Origin: Osedax fenrisi
Lineage: Eukaryota > Annelida > Polychaeta > Sabellida > Siboglinidae
Length of the DNA stretch: 64,000 bases
Assembly: GCA_964019155.1 (NCBI GenBank)
Contig: OZ025241.1
Coordinates: 29,331,816 to 29,395,815, forward strand
Reading direction: 5' to 3'
The position numbers and the translations under genes are program-made. The notes beneath the pieces were generated by a model that was not told the DNA's origin, did not search any database, and saw nothing but the letters and a program-made list of their open reading frames with translations. Below are positions 50,539 through 62,638 of the stretch, piece by piece (within the stretch, counting starts at the first letter, position 1; each line of letters opens with the position of its first letter).

Positions 50539-53500
50539 GAACAAGTGATATTATAGATTTATCTTCTTAGATAAGTATATGGTAATAATTGATGATTCTG
50601 AGATATCACCCCCCCACTTTTTATCACCCTGTGACGCCCCTATGGGTGCATGTATGTGTGTGGTTATATACTACTTATTATATGTGTTCACAGTTATATA
50701 TTTAGAGTTAAAAATGTTACTATTATAAGTTATAACGACTAGTATAAACCAAGGTTAAAGTTCACTGTCTGACCTTGAGAACATTGTTGATCTTAGTGTT
50801 TCCTTTCTCGTTGTGAAGACCCTGATGCCAGGAGATCTTGTGAGGGGTCACAGTAAACCAGCGTGACTTCCATGTCCCTAATGGTCCCTTCTTCTGAAGG
50901 TATCCCTGTGGTGGTGATGATGGTGGTGGCGGTGGTAGTGTAGGTGGTGGTAGTGGTGATGGTGGTGGTGGTGTTAGTGGTAGTGGTGTTAGTGTAGGTG
51001 GTGTTAGTTAATGGTTATAATGAAACATAGCAGCTACAGTGGTGGTGGTATCTAGTGATTCATTACTTAAACTGAACCTGAACACATGTAGAGTAGCTAT
51101 TAATGGATACTATTTCATATTGAGTTTAACAATAATCGGCACGAACTTTCGTATAGGTATATCCACAATCAATAACTATACGTTTAATAATCGAGAAGTA
51201 TGTGTAATATCGTGAATATACACATCACCTTTTACGAGGATGATGTTACAAAAGTTAGAATTTAGCTATCTCTCGTGAGATTACTATTGACCTGTTAGCG
51301 CTAACAGTAACGGTATGGTGGAGAACTAACTTTCTTGATGATATCCAGGACGATCTCCTCGTACATGGATAAGATGGCCGACTCGATGAGATCTGAAGAC
51401 ACCTGCGAGATGAACAGCTTCTCTATTGTGCTGACGAACGTGCAGAAGTCAAACAGCAGGTTGTCGTTCTCATCGGCTACGAGTGGGGGGGTGTAGGTAT
51501 GGGGTAATGTTAGGGGGTATGGGTGATAGGGTATAGGTATGGGGGTAATGTTAGGGGTTATGGGTGAGGGGGTATAGGTATGGGGGTAATGTTAGGGGGT
51601 ATAGTGTGGGGGTGAATAGTGTGCGGGTAATATGAAGGGTATAGGTATGTGGAATACAGGGAGTAATGTGAGCAGTGTATAGTGTGTGGGGGTGCATTGA
51701 GGGGTAATAAGTATGGGGATAATGAGAGTAAGATACAGTGTGGAGGTACTGAGGTGGGGTATAGTGTGTAGGGGTAGGGTGAGGGGTATACAGAATGTAA
51801 ACTATATATTGATGCTTAGAAATAAAAATCACTTAAAAAATTAATGAATAACGAAACGACACATTTTTTCAAAACAATTTAAATCAATTTCGAAGCATTT
51901 GAAACATATTTGAAAATAAAACTAATATGATAAAACGACAACTAGAAACAAAAATATAGCACATTTATTTATAGTAACACGTTTTTTTGGATAAATATTA
52001 ATTCATCAACTTTATCTGAAAAACATATAATATAATTACAAATACGAGGGAAAAATATAATGTTAATCGATTGTATATCTTTTTAAGTATAATTAAAATT
52101 ATGGATATTGTATACTACTTGTATATTATTCTATTTATGCTTTAATGTAAACTTAACATATACAATATATATTACATAATGCTTATTACATAGTGTATAC
52201 AGATAGGTAGCTTATACATATCACAGTTGTACATAATTGAACATACATTATTATTATTATTATTATGATTATCATTATAATAATTATTATTATAATTATT
52301 ATAATTATTATTGTAGTATTCCCAATATGATGTTTACTAATGTCTACCTACCCCAATACCCGCTCATACTCCAGCTTACTTACTGTAGCTCCCCCTATTA
52401 GTGGAGGTGTCATGGTCAACTCCCGCGTTACCCAGTGCCAGTCGGAGCAGTCTTCGCACCAGTACCAGCACCTCGTCTGCATGCACCCGTATGGGTAGGG
52501 CGTAGTGCGTTCCGATTGGTCGCTGGAAGAGGGGTGTGTTATCGACGGGCGGGGTGGTACGGTCCGCGTCGGGAGAGAGGGCGGCTCTCTTGAGTTTGTC
52601 GGATGGTAGGGTGTCGCACCTCTCGGTAGTGCTTGTGGTAGTGGTGGTGGACGCTAATAAACTATCTCCTGCTGTGGCGGTGATGTCCTCCTTACTAGCA
52701 TTCATGTGCTCGCTATCATTCGATGTGGTTGTGTGGTTCACGTCTTGGCTCGTAGTGGTAGTGGTATTAGCACTGATAGCGGTAGTGGCAGTGGTATCAC
52801 TGGTAAGGCTAGTAGAGGTAGTGGTAGTGGTAGTGGTAGTGGTGGTATCGGCCTGTTCATCTTGACCACTGGATTCACCGGTGTGGTCTTGCACTACTGC
52901 GGAGTGTTGTGAGTTAGTTAGCATGTATGTATAGTACGTGATGAGTCATTGATAACGGCTCGTTATAGGTGTGTGTGGTGATAAACTAGTCATTATAGGG
53001 GTGTGTTTATATATGTTAAATCTAGTTAAATATGTAAATAATATAAACTCTTTAGATAACCAATTTGATAATAAAACATCAACACAGTAGCTGTGCTACA
53101 TTACCTCTGCTGTCACCCTCGGCTGTTACAGAAGAGGTCGAGGTCGAGGTAGTACTGGAGTAATGGTCTCTGCAGGCTATGTAGCCTAGGGAGGTGGGTT
53201 CCAGTTCGGCGAGGTTGTTGAAGATACACCACAGTCTGAAGTGATCTGCAGACTTCAGGGACGCGGGGCGAGGGTAGTTAGCACAGCAGAGCATCCAGCA
53301 TACCTAGCGGGGGCGGGGTGAGGGGTTAATGTGGGGTGAGGGGTTAATATTATAGACAGTTAGAACAGCAGAGCATCCAGTATACCTAGTGGGGGGCGGG
53401 GTGAGGGGTCAATGTGGGGTGAGGGGTTAATATTATAGAGTTAGATTATCAGAGCATCCGGCATAACTATGGGGGGATGGGAGTCAATGTCGTCAGGGGT

Positions 53501-56500
53501 AAATATGAGTAATGGTTATTGTCATCGGGGGTCACTAAGATATGGGGTCAAAATGAGCAGAGGTCAATATCAGATATATATTAGAGTTTACATTCATATA
53601 TGTTTATGTTTATCTGCATGTGTGTGTACATACATGTTGTTTTAACACCTATATTATTATTATAATTACGATTATAATTATCATCATCATTATCATCATC
53701 ATCACACGATTATTATTATTATAATTATTATAATATTGGCGATGTAATTGGCACTTTTAACCTCATAGATATCACATGCGTGCATCACATGCGTGCTATC
53801 ATATAGATACACTAAGTTAACCACGTATGCTACTACCTCCCCCTGTTCCTCTAGCCCATTCTTAATGTGTAGTTAATGTATGATGTTTACATCTAACACG
53901 AGTTGTATTCAAACACAACACCGCGATACAGAATACTCACTGTTTATATAGTGAAGTCGGGTATTATTTAAATGACTTACTTATATGGAATATGTATATT
54001 TATATGGGATATGTATATTTATATGGAATATGTATATATTTATATGGGATATGTATATTTATATGGGATATGTATATTTATATGGAATATGTATATATTT
54101 ATATGGAATATGTATATTTATATGGAATATGTATATTTATATGGAATATGTATATTTATATGGAATATGTATATTTATATGGAATATGTATATTTATATG
54201 GAATATGTATATTTATATGGGATATGTATATTTATATGGGATATGTATATTTATATGGAATATGTATATTTATATGGAATATGTATATTTATATGGAATA
54301 TGTATATTTATATGGAATATGTATATATTTATATGGAATATGTATATATTCATATGGAATATGTATATATTCATATGGAATATGTATATATTCATATGGA
54401 ATATGTATATTTATATGGAATATGTATATTTATATGGAATATGTATATTTATATGGAATATGTATATTTATATGGAATATGTATATATTCATATGGAATA
54501 TGTATATATTCATATGGAATATGTATATATTCATATGGAATATGTATATATTCATATGGAATATGTATATATTCATATGGAATATGTATATATTCATATG
54601 GAATATGTATATATTTATATGGAATATGTATACTTTCATATATCCAATATTTGCCTACCGCGGGATTTGAACCACTGACTTCACATTCATGATATGTGTG
54701 TGCTTAGGCTTAGCTACTCTATAGTATAGAGTATATCATACTAGTTTTGCTTTTAATCATACTATGATATAGTATGATATAGTATACTATAGTATACTAT
54801 AGTAATTAGATCTATTAATAACAATAGTTAGGTCACAATAACAGGTCAACGCATGTTTCAATAGAACACAATAGTTATATAATATTAAGTAGTGGGTGTG
54901 CACTGCTAATTAGTACAGATGTATTATGTAATAGTTTGTAGAGATCGTTTACATCATGAATAGTTTTTATTAGTCGACAGGTTAATTTATAACATTCCTA
55001 TTTTAATGCGAGTTGGCATAAGAGAAGAAATGACATCATGCGAAACGATGTATAATATGATATGTTAAATCTTTAAATCTATTTATTAATATTATAATTA
55101 CGTGGCATCTATATATGTGGTATATGTGGCATCAAAGTAGTCGATTTTTAATCTAGATTTTGCTTTCGTATTCTTTATAATTATTATAATCATGCTTGCA
55201 TCTGTAGATAATGAAATATAACATTACTTAACATAGTGTTTGAGAGTTATTAAAAAGCTAATTGCTCTCACTGATTATCTCTATAAAGATATCATTCAGT
55301 CGTATTGATTAGGAACTTTCAAAGGAATTAGTATATAGGACACTATTCAGAGCCCTATATATTACATGTTACATACACAATTTGTTATATAATCTAATAC
55401 ACATAAATTGAACATATCAAATAATCTAATATTGTGAATTAATGGCATTATAATACACACTACATAACTACAGGGACTTTACTTTAATTACTATTATGAA
55501 TGAACTTACCCTGATACCATTATACCATTATATTATAACTAGTGTACTAATTAACATATTACCATGAGTATAGTATCAGTAACTACAATCTAAACCCCTA
55601 TTAAGTATAAACACATCATGATTGCTCTTGATATTGTAAATATATTAGAATAGATTGATAGTTATAATGTGTGTGGATATAATGTATGTGGAGTCATCAC
55701 TGATTATAGAGTGCAGCTGTACCTCCATGTTTACCGAAGTAGTGTTGGTATTAATGTATTGGTGGAAACATTCAAAGTAATTCTATTATGTGGTATAGGA
55801 GGTAGATGTAGCAAATGTATGTCTATATATATATTTATATATTATTATATATAATTATTATTATTTTTAGATTTAAGTTTTTATACACGAGGCAAAGAGT
55901 TATCAAGTAAATTATCCTTGAATCATAATGACAATCATGTAAACAAATATTAATCAATACAAATAAATTAAGATAAGTATTATTATTATAATTAATATAT
56001 TTACTATATATATATATATATATATATATTGACTTCCAGTTTACATTATGATATTAAAATAAAATATATTTAATTAACTTATCGTATAAATATATATATA
56101 TATTTATAAGTAAGTATATACATATAGATATACTAATAAATGTCATAAGAAACTATGTATATATACATATAAACTAGACATGCCAAGCCTGTTGCAAATG
56201 TGCTAACATTTGTCACTATGCATCAATAAAATCATAAATATAATACACACACAGTGCATACATACACAGGCAGGGGTGGTGGGGTGATGGGGGTTCACAT
56301 GTGATACATCATATTGTAGTTATGTGTTATGTAATAGCATTGTAGACTACAGGCTGACTTATGTAATGGGTTGATGTAGTGGTGATGATAGGCTAGGAGG
56401 CTGGGGCTAGTGGTTATGAGAATATAAAGTGTACTAGGATTAGCCTAAGATAATATTTAACATTACGGAGATGGCTAAGGATTAGCCTAGGACAGTCCTA

Positions 56501-59500
56501 TGTTCTCAAAACAACTGCGCCTGCTCATTACTAGTTGCCTATATCATAGCCCCTGCATGTACAACAGTATAGAGAGGGGGGGGTCTAGTTATAGTGAGGT
56601 GGGTCTATCTAAACTATGAAACTCCTCACAGTGACAATGATAGGCATGATTGATTTACATCTGAATATTAGAAGCCATTTAAACTTAACAGATATTGAAT
56701 ATTTTCTATTTCTATTTATTTTATTATACCATTATAAATAAATAACTACTAATACATTCTTATTATTATTTATTGTATATAACTAATAATTCATGCACTG
56801 ATAATTGAATAGATGTCATTGTATGCTGATGATGTAATAACAGCTATTGTTCAATGATCTATTGTTATATTAGACATGGGTCATTACTATATTGTTTGTG
56901 TTGGCTACCTGTGTACACATTAAACCAAGGTAGACACTTATACTTGTGTACACATTACTACTACCACTATACCACAGTCATTAGACCTATATTGTGTGTG
57001 TGTGTTTGTGTGTGTATGTGTGTGTGTGTGTGTGTGTGTATGTGTGTATGTATGTGTGTGTGTGAGTGTGTATGGGTGTATCTGCATATAGTATCATTAG
57101 ACCTATATCAGATGTGTATGCACAGTGATAGTATCAGTATCACTACTGATCCATAGTACAGTAGTGCCTATAAACATCATACAGTGAGGACTGTGATTGT
57201 GTTGTGTGTTTACTGATCTGTTTAGCATAACAAACATGGACTGAGGACTGTAATGTAAACAGTAGTGTTATGGGGGCTCATGTATTCTCTTTACGATGTA
57301 CATACAGCTAGCATGCGCGGGTAGCATGCTAACGGGGTGCAGGTAGCATGCTAACGGGGTGCGTGTTGCATGCTGTGGACATTACATGCGCGTGTTATGT
57401 TCCCCCATCGTGCATGCTAACACATGTCATGTGGACAGCTATTACGGTGGATATTGTATTGCTCGTGCTATTTAGCATATTATTCACGGGATTTATCGTG
57501 CCGCGGATTTATCGAAGCAAAGATATGTCACTCGTATCTATTTACTTGAAAGTAATTTTAATGATGAATATTTTGAAATATAGGTGGCAATACTATCGTT
57601 TTAAATAATTTCAAAAGATAAATGTCGAAATATTGTTAATAATAATGTATCATATAATAATTAAGCGTGTTACAAAATATATAAAATATATATAATTTTA
57701 CATTGAAAATGACCCATTGATTTATCATATTTCTCGAATATCGCTGTATATTTTAAGAAAAATGGTTCTTATTTTAAAATAATATTATATTGTTAAAACG
57801 AAAACTATAATTTAAATGTGTACTCTATTCAAAAATATACACGAATTTTCATTAATAGTAATATATTTTTTAATTTACATGTAAAAAATATGAATTAAAA
57901 ATAGAATTATAGATAAATAGTTTGCAATACAAATTAATTAGTGACATATCTTTACTTGGTGAAAAATATCAGACGTTTCGTATAATAATTCCAGACGTTT
58001 CGTATAATAATTTCGTCTGATATTTGTATACGATAGGTCTGTCACCCAAACAGTATATCTCTTAGTAACTCTGATCTGTAATCTACACTGTACACCTCAT
58101 AGTGTTGTAATGTAGTGTGGCTCAGAGATACGTATGTCAATATTGGTGATATTGCTATATCAATATTAACAAAAAATATATACAAAATATATATAATCTC
58201 TATATATAATCTTAATAATATACATGGGTTATATATATATATATTGTTTGTAGTAAGTAATATGCTATACGAGGTTCGGTATAATCATTGCACCCCACTA
58301 AATATTAGTCACTCTAATACTGAGTCTGAATTATACATATATATGACTCATATGTGAGTCTATGCATTGTGTGTGATGATGTATAGTAAGGTGTGGGTGT
58401 GTGTATATATGTGTGTGTGCAAATGTGTGTTTGAGTGTGTATATGTATTTCTCTAGTATGTGTACATGATAATTGGCCTATATATTATGCAACAGTCATG
58501 TGATTCATACACTCATGTGATACACAGGTAATCAAGTGGTCAGGTGACTAATGGAGGTGAGTCACCTGGTAGTAAAGGAAGTCAGTGTGTTAGCGGTGAG
58601 TGGGAGTGATGGTGGTGGTGATGGTGGTGTTGGAGGCGGTGGTGGTAATTGGGTGGTAGTGATAATTGTGGAGCTGCCAGAGCTAGTGGTAATAGGGCTA
58701 GAGGTGATGGTGGTAGTGATAGTAGTTGTGATAGGGGTAGTGGTGATAGTGGTAGTGATGGTAGTGATGGTAATAGTGGTGATGGTAGTGATGGTGACAG
58801 TGATGGTGATGGTAGTGGTGATGGTAGTAATGATGGTAGTTGTGATGGTAGTGATGGTAGTGGTGGTAGTGGTGATAGGGGTAGTGGTGGTGATATTGGT
58901 GATGATATCGGTGAACAGGTGTTGTAATATATCTTCATGTAATTTGTTATCATGTTTTCAAGTTTGTGTATATATATATGTTTATAATTATTACTAATTA
59001 ATATATTATAAATACTGTTATATAAAGTATATATATATATATAATGAGGTTACATATTTTGTATTACAATATAAATATATAAGCATAATACATGAAACAC
59101 ATAATTATAATAATTTATAAAGGTGTTATGAAAAAAAATACTTTGATATTCAGCAGTTGAACAGTGAAAGCCTGAATACCTCATCACAGGGTCACACAAG
59201 ATGGGTGTCAATGAACACAATACCATGTCACTGTTCAATGTATATTGTATAGTATACACTGTATAATGTACATTGTATAATGTACATTGTATAGTATAGA
59301 TTGTGTATTGTACATTCATTGGGCTACATAATACTCCTGTGTGAACATGAATAGTGATTGTACTGCATATGTTGTAAATGTTGTATGAGTCATAGTGTAT
59401 GCATGCATATGTATGGGATGAGTCATAATATGATTATTGGAGATGTGTAATGCTGTACATTGTTATACAGACATGACATGAAATGATAGTTATCAGTACA

Positions 59501-62441
59501 CATTGAGAATTAAAAAGCGCATTCTCGATTAATGAATTTAAACTGATTCTAATTATAAATAACTTTATTTAAGTAATATAGGATTTAGTTATGTGTCTAA
59601 GTACATGTATATGTTTATATGTGTGATTACGGTAAACAATAAAGATGGTGTTATAACTAAGTGTTTTCCATAAATAATAAAGCGACTAATAAGACATGTG
59701 CGATTGTTTATTTAAATGTGAAAAGTATGTCGAGAATGTTTACTATGCGCTTGTTAACATAATATGTTTGCGTTAAAAAACGGCATCTAAAAATAGATAT
59801 GATGAACGGATGAACGCGAAGCTGATTGGTTAATGACTACGAGGATATAACGACTAGCTACTGCCACTGCGGGGGATGTAGAGCTATACTAACATCGTTG
59901 ATTCGATTGAAATTGAAGAATTCCTCGTATTCGTAGAGCTTACGCTCCTGAAGTTTACCTACTAACTCTTGCTGTTTAGGTTTTTAGGGGCGTATATTAT
60001 TACTAGTGGGGGGGAGAGAGAGAGGGGGAGATAGAGAGAAGGGGAGATAGAGGAGAGGGGGAGATAAAGAGGGGGAGAGAGGGGAAGAGAGAGAGGGGGG
60101 AGATAGAGAGGGGGGAGATAGATAGGGGGGATGTAGAGAGAGGGGGAGATAAAGAGAGGGGGGAGATAAAGAGAGGGGAGATAGAGAGGGGGGATAAAGA
60201 GAGAGGGGGATATAGAGAGAGAGGGGGGGATAGAGGGAGGGTAGATATATAGTGGTAATGGGAGATGTATAGTGAGTATGAGTTATATAGAGAGGAAAGT
60301 TCATTATACTATATATCGTTCACAACATATTAATTACACACATTATTGATCTGTAGTATGATTGACGGTGTTGTTTCATTAAATAATATCTAAGATATCT
60401 ATTTACTGATGCACAAATGATACTGGCATGTTATAACATAGGCTAAAAGATACTCTATATAACTAAGTAACCTTTAAGTATGTGATGAAATGTTCGAAGG
60501 TGATATATTTAGGTGTTCCGGGGTTATCCCAAGCATTCTCCACGCCCACCAACCCTATGCTCGTTGATATGTTCTGTGTCAGTACCTATCCAATCGTATA
60601 TATATATATATATATATGTTCTGTATAGCATTGCGACAATTTACTAAAATATACATATATATAAAAAATAGTAGAAAATAATTTATTATATTATATATAT
60701 ATTATACAGTATATTCTCTATGCTATGTTAATATGCATTATTTCAATACTAGTTTAAACATTAATTGACAAATCAATACGGCTATGGTGCTTATACTTCT
60801 TAAAGTAAATAGCGTGGTTTGAAAATTGGCTTCGCTTGATTGTATTAATACAATTTTATAAAGAATAATCATTGAAGTAAAATTTAACAATAACCTATTG
60901 AATTAAAATCTATATACGTGAATTTTGAAGGTGTATATGTTTGTAATCTGTATTAAGTTCCTAGAAACCATAAATCTCTAGATGTTTAACTTAAGAGTAC
61001 AATATTGGGGTCAGAGTAACAAGGACTAGCTGTAACTTAACTATAGAAATCTATCCGAAGAGTTAAAAAGTTATCAAAAAGTTTGAAATATAATATTACA
61101 GAGAGCAAGAGTATACGAATAAAGGATATAATTAGAATCTCATGAAGTCGACGACTTGTACATGTTATAAATAACTGAGAGGGGTTGAGGAGTATACAAA
61201 TAAGTAACACTTGTGTTCGCGTTTCGATTTGATATTTATTAAATTCATTACAAACATAAGATACAAATAATTACTACCAGGAATGTAAGTGGAACATCTG
61301 TATTTCCAGATTTTAACTGTTCCACCGGACTATAGACCACCGTAAATATATTAATATAGAATTATTATTAACAATATAGTATAATCCTAACAATATAATA
61401 GGATTATGGTATAAAGTTAAACTTTAAGTCGTGAGCTGTTATATATAAAAATGTGTATACTTATATAATATAACACATTATTGACCAAATATAATTATTA
61501 TGTATATACTAAGGTACTATTATAGTTACTTGGTATAATATAGTATATTATTACAATGATTGTATATGGTATAACCTTTATATAATACACTAATTTAGAG
61601 TCTAAAATATATGGGAAATCCATGAAATCAGTATTTATTTCATATTCCTACTGTATTAGTTCCAGCTACTTAGTTACTATGGTAGGTATTGTTAAACTAT
61701 AATAGTTATTATATAATTATTATATAACAATGTAATTGTAACAATGTATATAATATACATTGTGTATACAGTGTATACATTTACATCAAATGAATATTTT
61801 ACCACCTAGATGTCAATAGCTAAGTAGTCGTGTGATCTATAAAATTCATTAATTTAGCCGCGCGTAAATTGAAAAAATTGAACACAGTTAAATCAAATGC
61901 GTATTACTTTAAAAAGTGGAGCCGTTTTATATCGACCCCATATTAGAATATATATAACATTGATGATAAATACGAGTAGATATTTGATATTATAACATAA
62001 TCTAAGATATTATTTATATAGCAAGATAACGAAAAATTAGTGTACATCGATTAAGTTGAATTTGGTAAACATCGATTTAGTAACTAAAACTTTTAGTCTA
62101 AACTTTAGATCAGTTCCCGAATTATAATAATTATATTATTATTAAATAATTAAAAAGTAATATTGATTTTAAACTAACATAGCATATAGTAAACCAACTT
62201 TATACTAAATTGATTATAAATACAGTTCTTACTAGATTATTAATTAATATTTAACATAATTCTCTGGTAATTTATAAAACAATTTTAAAAATTGTAATGA
62301 AATTGTTTAAAAAGTGAATTATAACACTTATTTTATAGAGCATACCTTTATTTGTGTTCTGGGAACACCAGCATCAGTTTCCTTTTCTAAACTATTATAT
62401 GCATGCCATAGATACGAAAATTTATAGTCTAAATTAGACAT
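41940..62441 (-). CDS. SWAP70: SWAP-70/DEF6 family protein, 14 exons, 678 codons
   Basis: This family binds phosphoinositides through a PH domain and links Rac signalling to actin. Exons, 5' to 3': 62441-62346, 60585-60472, 59971-59894, 53303-53105, 52896-52384, 51476-51331, 50905-50774, 49297-49177, 48719-48541, 47675-47597, 45474-45387, 45147-45053, 44124-44021, 42032-41940. All introns are GT-AG and in phase. Residues 1-96 and parts of 97-330 match the N-terminal EF-hand-like region (WHAYNSLEKETDAG; VLTQNI; VCWMLCC; FRLWCIFNNL; EVLVLVRRLL), though the calcium loop looks degenerate. A Ser/Thr-rich insert (about 145-285) is unusual. The PH domain is residues 383-475 (GYLQKKGPLGTWKSRWF; Trp464 in SEWISAI). 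A charged coiled coil follows to residue 678. The end (MNKQMRLFIEV) aligns with MNRLMHPIEPG of DEF6, so the usual tail is missing. Orthology to SWAP70 or DEF6 is unresolved. Confidence 0.92.
43850..43925. promoter_or_regulatory. Inverted CCAAT pair plus GC box (candidate promoter inside last intron)
   Basis: CATCCAATCA and its perfect inverse TGATTGGATG are about 27 bp apart, followed by GCCCCGCCCCCT (about 43908-43919). Two opposed CCAAT boxes with an Sp1/KLF-type GC box are a usual animal promoter layout. The site lies in intron 13 of the SWAP-70-like gene. No dependent transcript is identified. Confidence 0.3.
45582..45630. repeat. (AT)n microsatellite
   Basis: A dinucleotide run of about 50 bp in intron 10 of the SWAP-70-like gene. 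Confidence 0.95.
46284..46616 (+). repeat. (ACT)n / (ACCACT)n compound microsatellite
   Basis: About 330 bp of ACT and ACCACT blocks alternate, running into the LINE fragment that starts at 46617. Poly-Val, poly-Ser and Tyr-His frames over it are artefacts. Confidence 0.95.
46617..47496 (+). pseudogene. 5'-truncated L2/CR1-like LINE: RT C-terminus and 3' UTR
   Basis: One clean frame without a start codon runs to a TAA at 47417-47419. Blocks in order: LNKCLEDIRLWLSTNSLSLN, NLGITIDQSLNF, RLDYCNSILHRLPKNAL, ARTVYRIPKYSRTHITPYL, SLHWLPITQRIQYKTLL, then AFSISAPKLWNNLPYNIRE and FKRKLKTHLFEIA. This is the classical segment from just after the YADD box to the end of an L2/CR1-type RT. The lack of stops suggests a young insertion. 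Everything upstream, including the catalytic box, was lost to 5' truncation. It sits antisense in intron 10 of the SWAP-70-like gene, flanked on both sides by (ACT)n. Confidence 0.88.
47497..47576 (+). repeat. (ACT)n tail of the LINE fragment
   Basis: About 26 ACT units directly follow the LINE 3' UTR (after AAGGTTACAAGGTT). Microsatellite tails instead of poly(A) are expected for L2/CR1-group LINEs. The tail ends about 15-20 bp from the exon 10 splice donor. Confidence 0.9.
49068..49177 (-). repeat. Tandem copies of the 3' end of SWAP-70-like exon 8 with its donor (candidate microexons)
   Basis: The last 24 nt of exon 8 (minus strand, encoding GTRSEWIS) and its donor GTTAGG are repeated twice downstream. 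The copies span 49142-49119 (donor GTTAGG) and 49091-49068 (donor weakened to GCTTGG). Each copy is preceded on the minus strand by a C-rich tract ending in CATAG, i.e. an acceptor-like sequence. Each could therefore be spliced in as an in-frame 8-residue microexon. Confidence 0.85.
49298..50200 (-). repeat. 22-27-bp G-rich minisatellite abutting, and derived from, the exon 8 acceptor
   Basis: There are about 34 units (plus strand TAGGGGGCGCTAGTGGTTAG with TCTAGGA or TCTAAGA). On the minus strand each reads GCGCCCCCTATC(C/T)TAG, identical to the real exon 8 acceptor that forms the edge of the array at 49298-49299. Thus the array is a chain of C-rich tracts plus AG. Unit lengths are about 27 bp, with 22-bp deletion variants. 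Confidence 0.92.
50486..50532. repeat. (AT)n microsatellite
   Basis: A dinucleotide run in intron 7 of the SWAP-70-like gene. Confidence 0.95.
50908..51010. repeat. (GGT/GAT)n array abutting the exon 7 acceptor
   Basis: Read on the minus strand this is a run of CAC and CAT triplets leading straight into CCACAG and exon 7. The array itself supplies the sequence before the acceptor. Confidence 0.8.
51480..51795. repeat. G-rich minisatellite abutting the exon 6 acceptor
   Basis: Imperfect units of the type GGGTATAGGTATGGGGGTAA with TGTTAGGG begin 4-5 bp beyond the exon 6 acceptor. On the minus strand they give a C- and T-rich tract ahead of CGTAG. Units decay with distance from the exon. Confidence 0.8.
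53277..53480 (-). repeat. 82-bp tandem duplication of the SWAP-70-like exon 4 acceptor
   Basis: The true acceptor is at 53304-53305 (exon starts GTATGCTGGATGCTCTGCTG). Two upstream copies restate C-rich tract, AG and exon start: CACTAG then GTATACTGGATGCTCTGCTG at 53385, and CATAG then TTATGCCGGATGCTCTG at 53466. Spacing is 82 and 81 bp. In frame, both decoys run into stops within about 12 codons. Confidence 0.9.
53980..54640. repeat. 19/21-bp satellite-like array (TATGGAATATGTATATTTA)
   Basis: About 33 units of 19 or 21 bp differ in GAATA/GGATA and TTTATA/TTCATA. All three plus-strand frames are open because the unit has no stop, so the long predicted proteins are artefacts. The array joins the tRNA-like SINE head at 54645-54735 as though it were its 3' tail. 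Confidence 0.95.
54645..54735 (-). mobile_element. tRNA-derived SINE head
   Basis: On the minus strand TAGCTAAGCCTAAGC (54716-54702, A box) and GGTTCAAATCCCG (about 54673-54660, B box) have tRNA spacing, followed by CGGTAGGC. It is an RNA polymerase III promoter unit. No full cloverleaf could be drawn with confidence, so a SINE or pseudo-tRNA is more likely than a tRNA gene. Confidence 0.6.
56992..57080 (+). repeat. (TG)n microsatellite
   Basis: A TGTG run with TATG interruptions in intron 3 of the SWAP-70-like gene. Confidence 0.9.
57495..57985. mobile_element. Possible small MITE with inverted GCAAAGATATGTCAC ends
   Basis: AAGCAAAGATATGTCACT (about 57514) is repeated in inverted orientation as AGTGACATATCTTTACTT (about 57940). 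Between them is A+T-rich DNA without coding potential. A second small hairpin (ATATCAGACG/CGTCTGATAT) follows at 57968-58025. Element ends are not certain. Confidence 0.4.
58590..58915. repeat. (GGTGAT/GGTAGT)n array
   Basis: Degenerate triplet-hexamer repeats of GGT, GAT and AGT fill this part of intron 3. Long Val-, Ser/Gly- and Pro/Leu-rich frames over it are repeat artefacts. Confidence 0.9.
59990..60265. repeat. (GGGGAGATAGAGA)n purine array just upstream of exon 3
   Basis: On the minus strand this is about 270 bp of nearly pure CT-rich sequence, ending about 20-30 bp before the exon 3 acceptor (AACAG at 59976-59972). It forms an exceptionally long polypyrimidine tract. Confidence 0.85.
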
Positions 62442-62638
62442 GTTTATATGAAATGTAAAACATAAGTATATTTCATAAAATTGAAATAAATTTGATTATT
62501 ATCTTGAATTTGTGTAAAAAAAACTCATATCTTTGGTAAACAAACACATAAAAATAATAAATATAAATAAATTATGGTTAAAATATTTATAATGAAAACA
62601 ATTACTAATTAAAATATAATTCATAAATCAAATTTATA

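Noticed and set aside
53972..54692. Three overlapping long plus-strand ORFs of about 230 codons
   Set aside because: All three frames are open only because the 19/21-bp unit contains no stop codon.
58551..58997. Val-, Ser/Gly- and Pro/Leu-rich frames on both strands
   Set aside because: They are translations of a degenerate GGT/GAT repeat within intron 3 of the SWAP-70-like gene.
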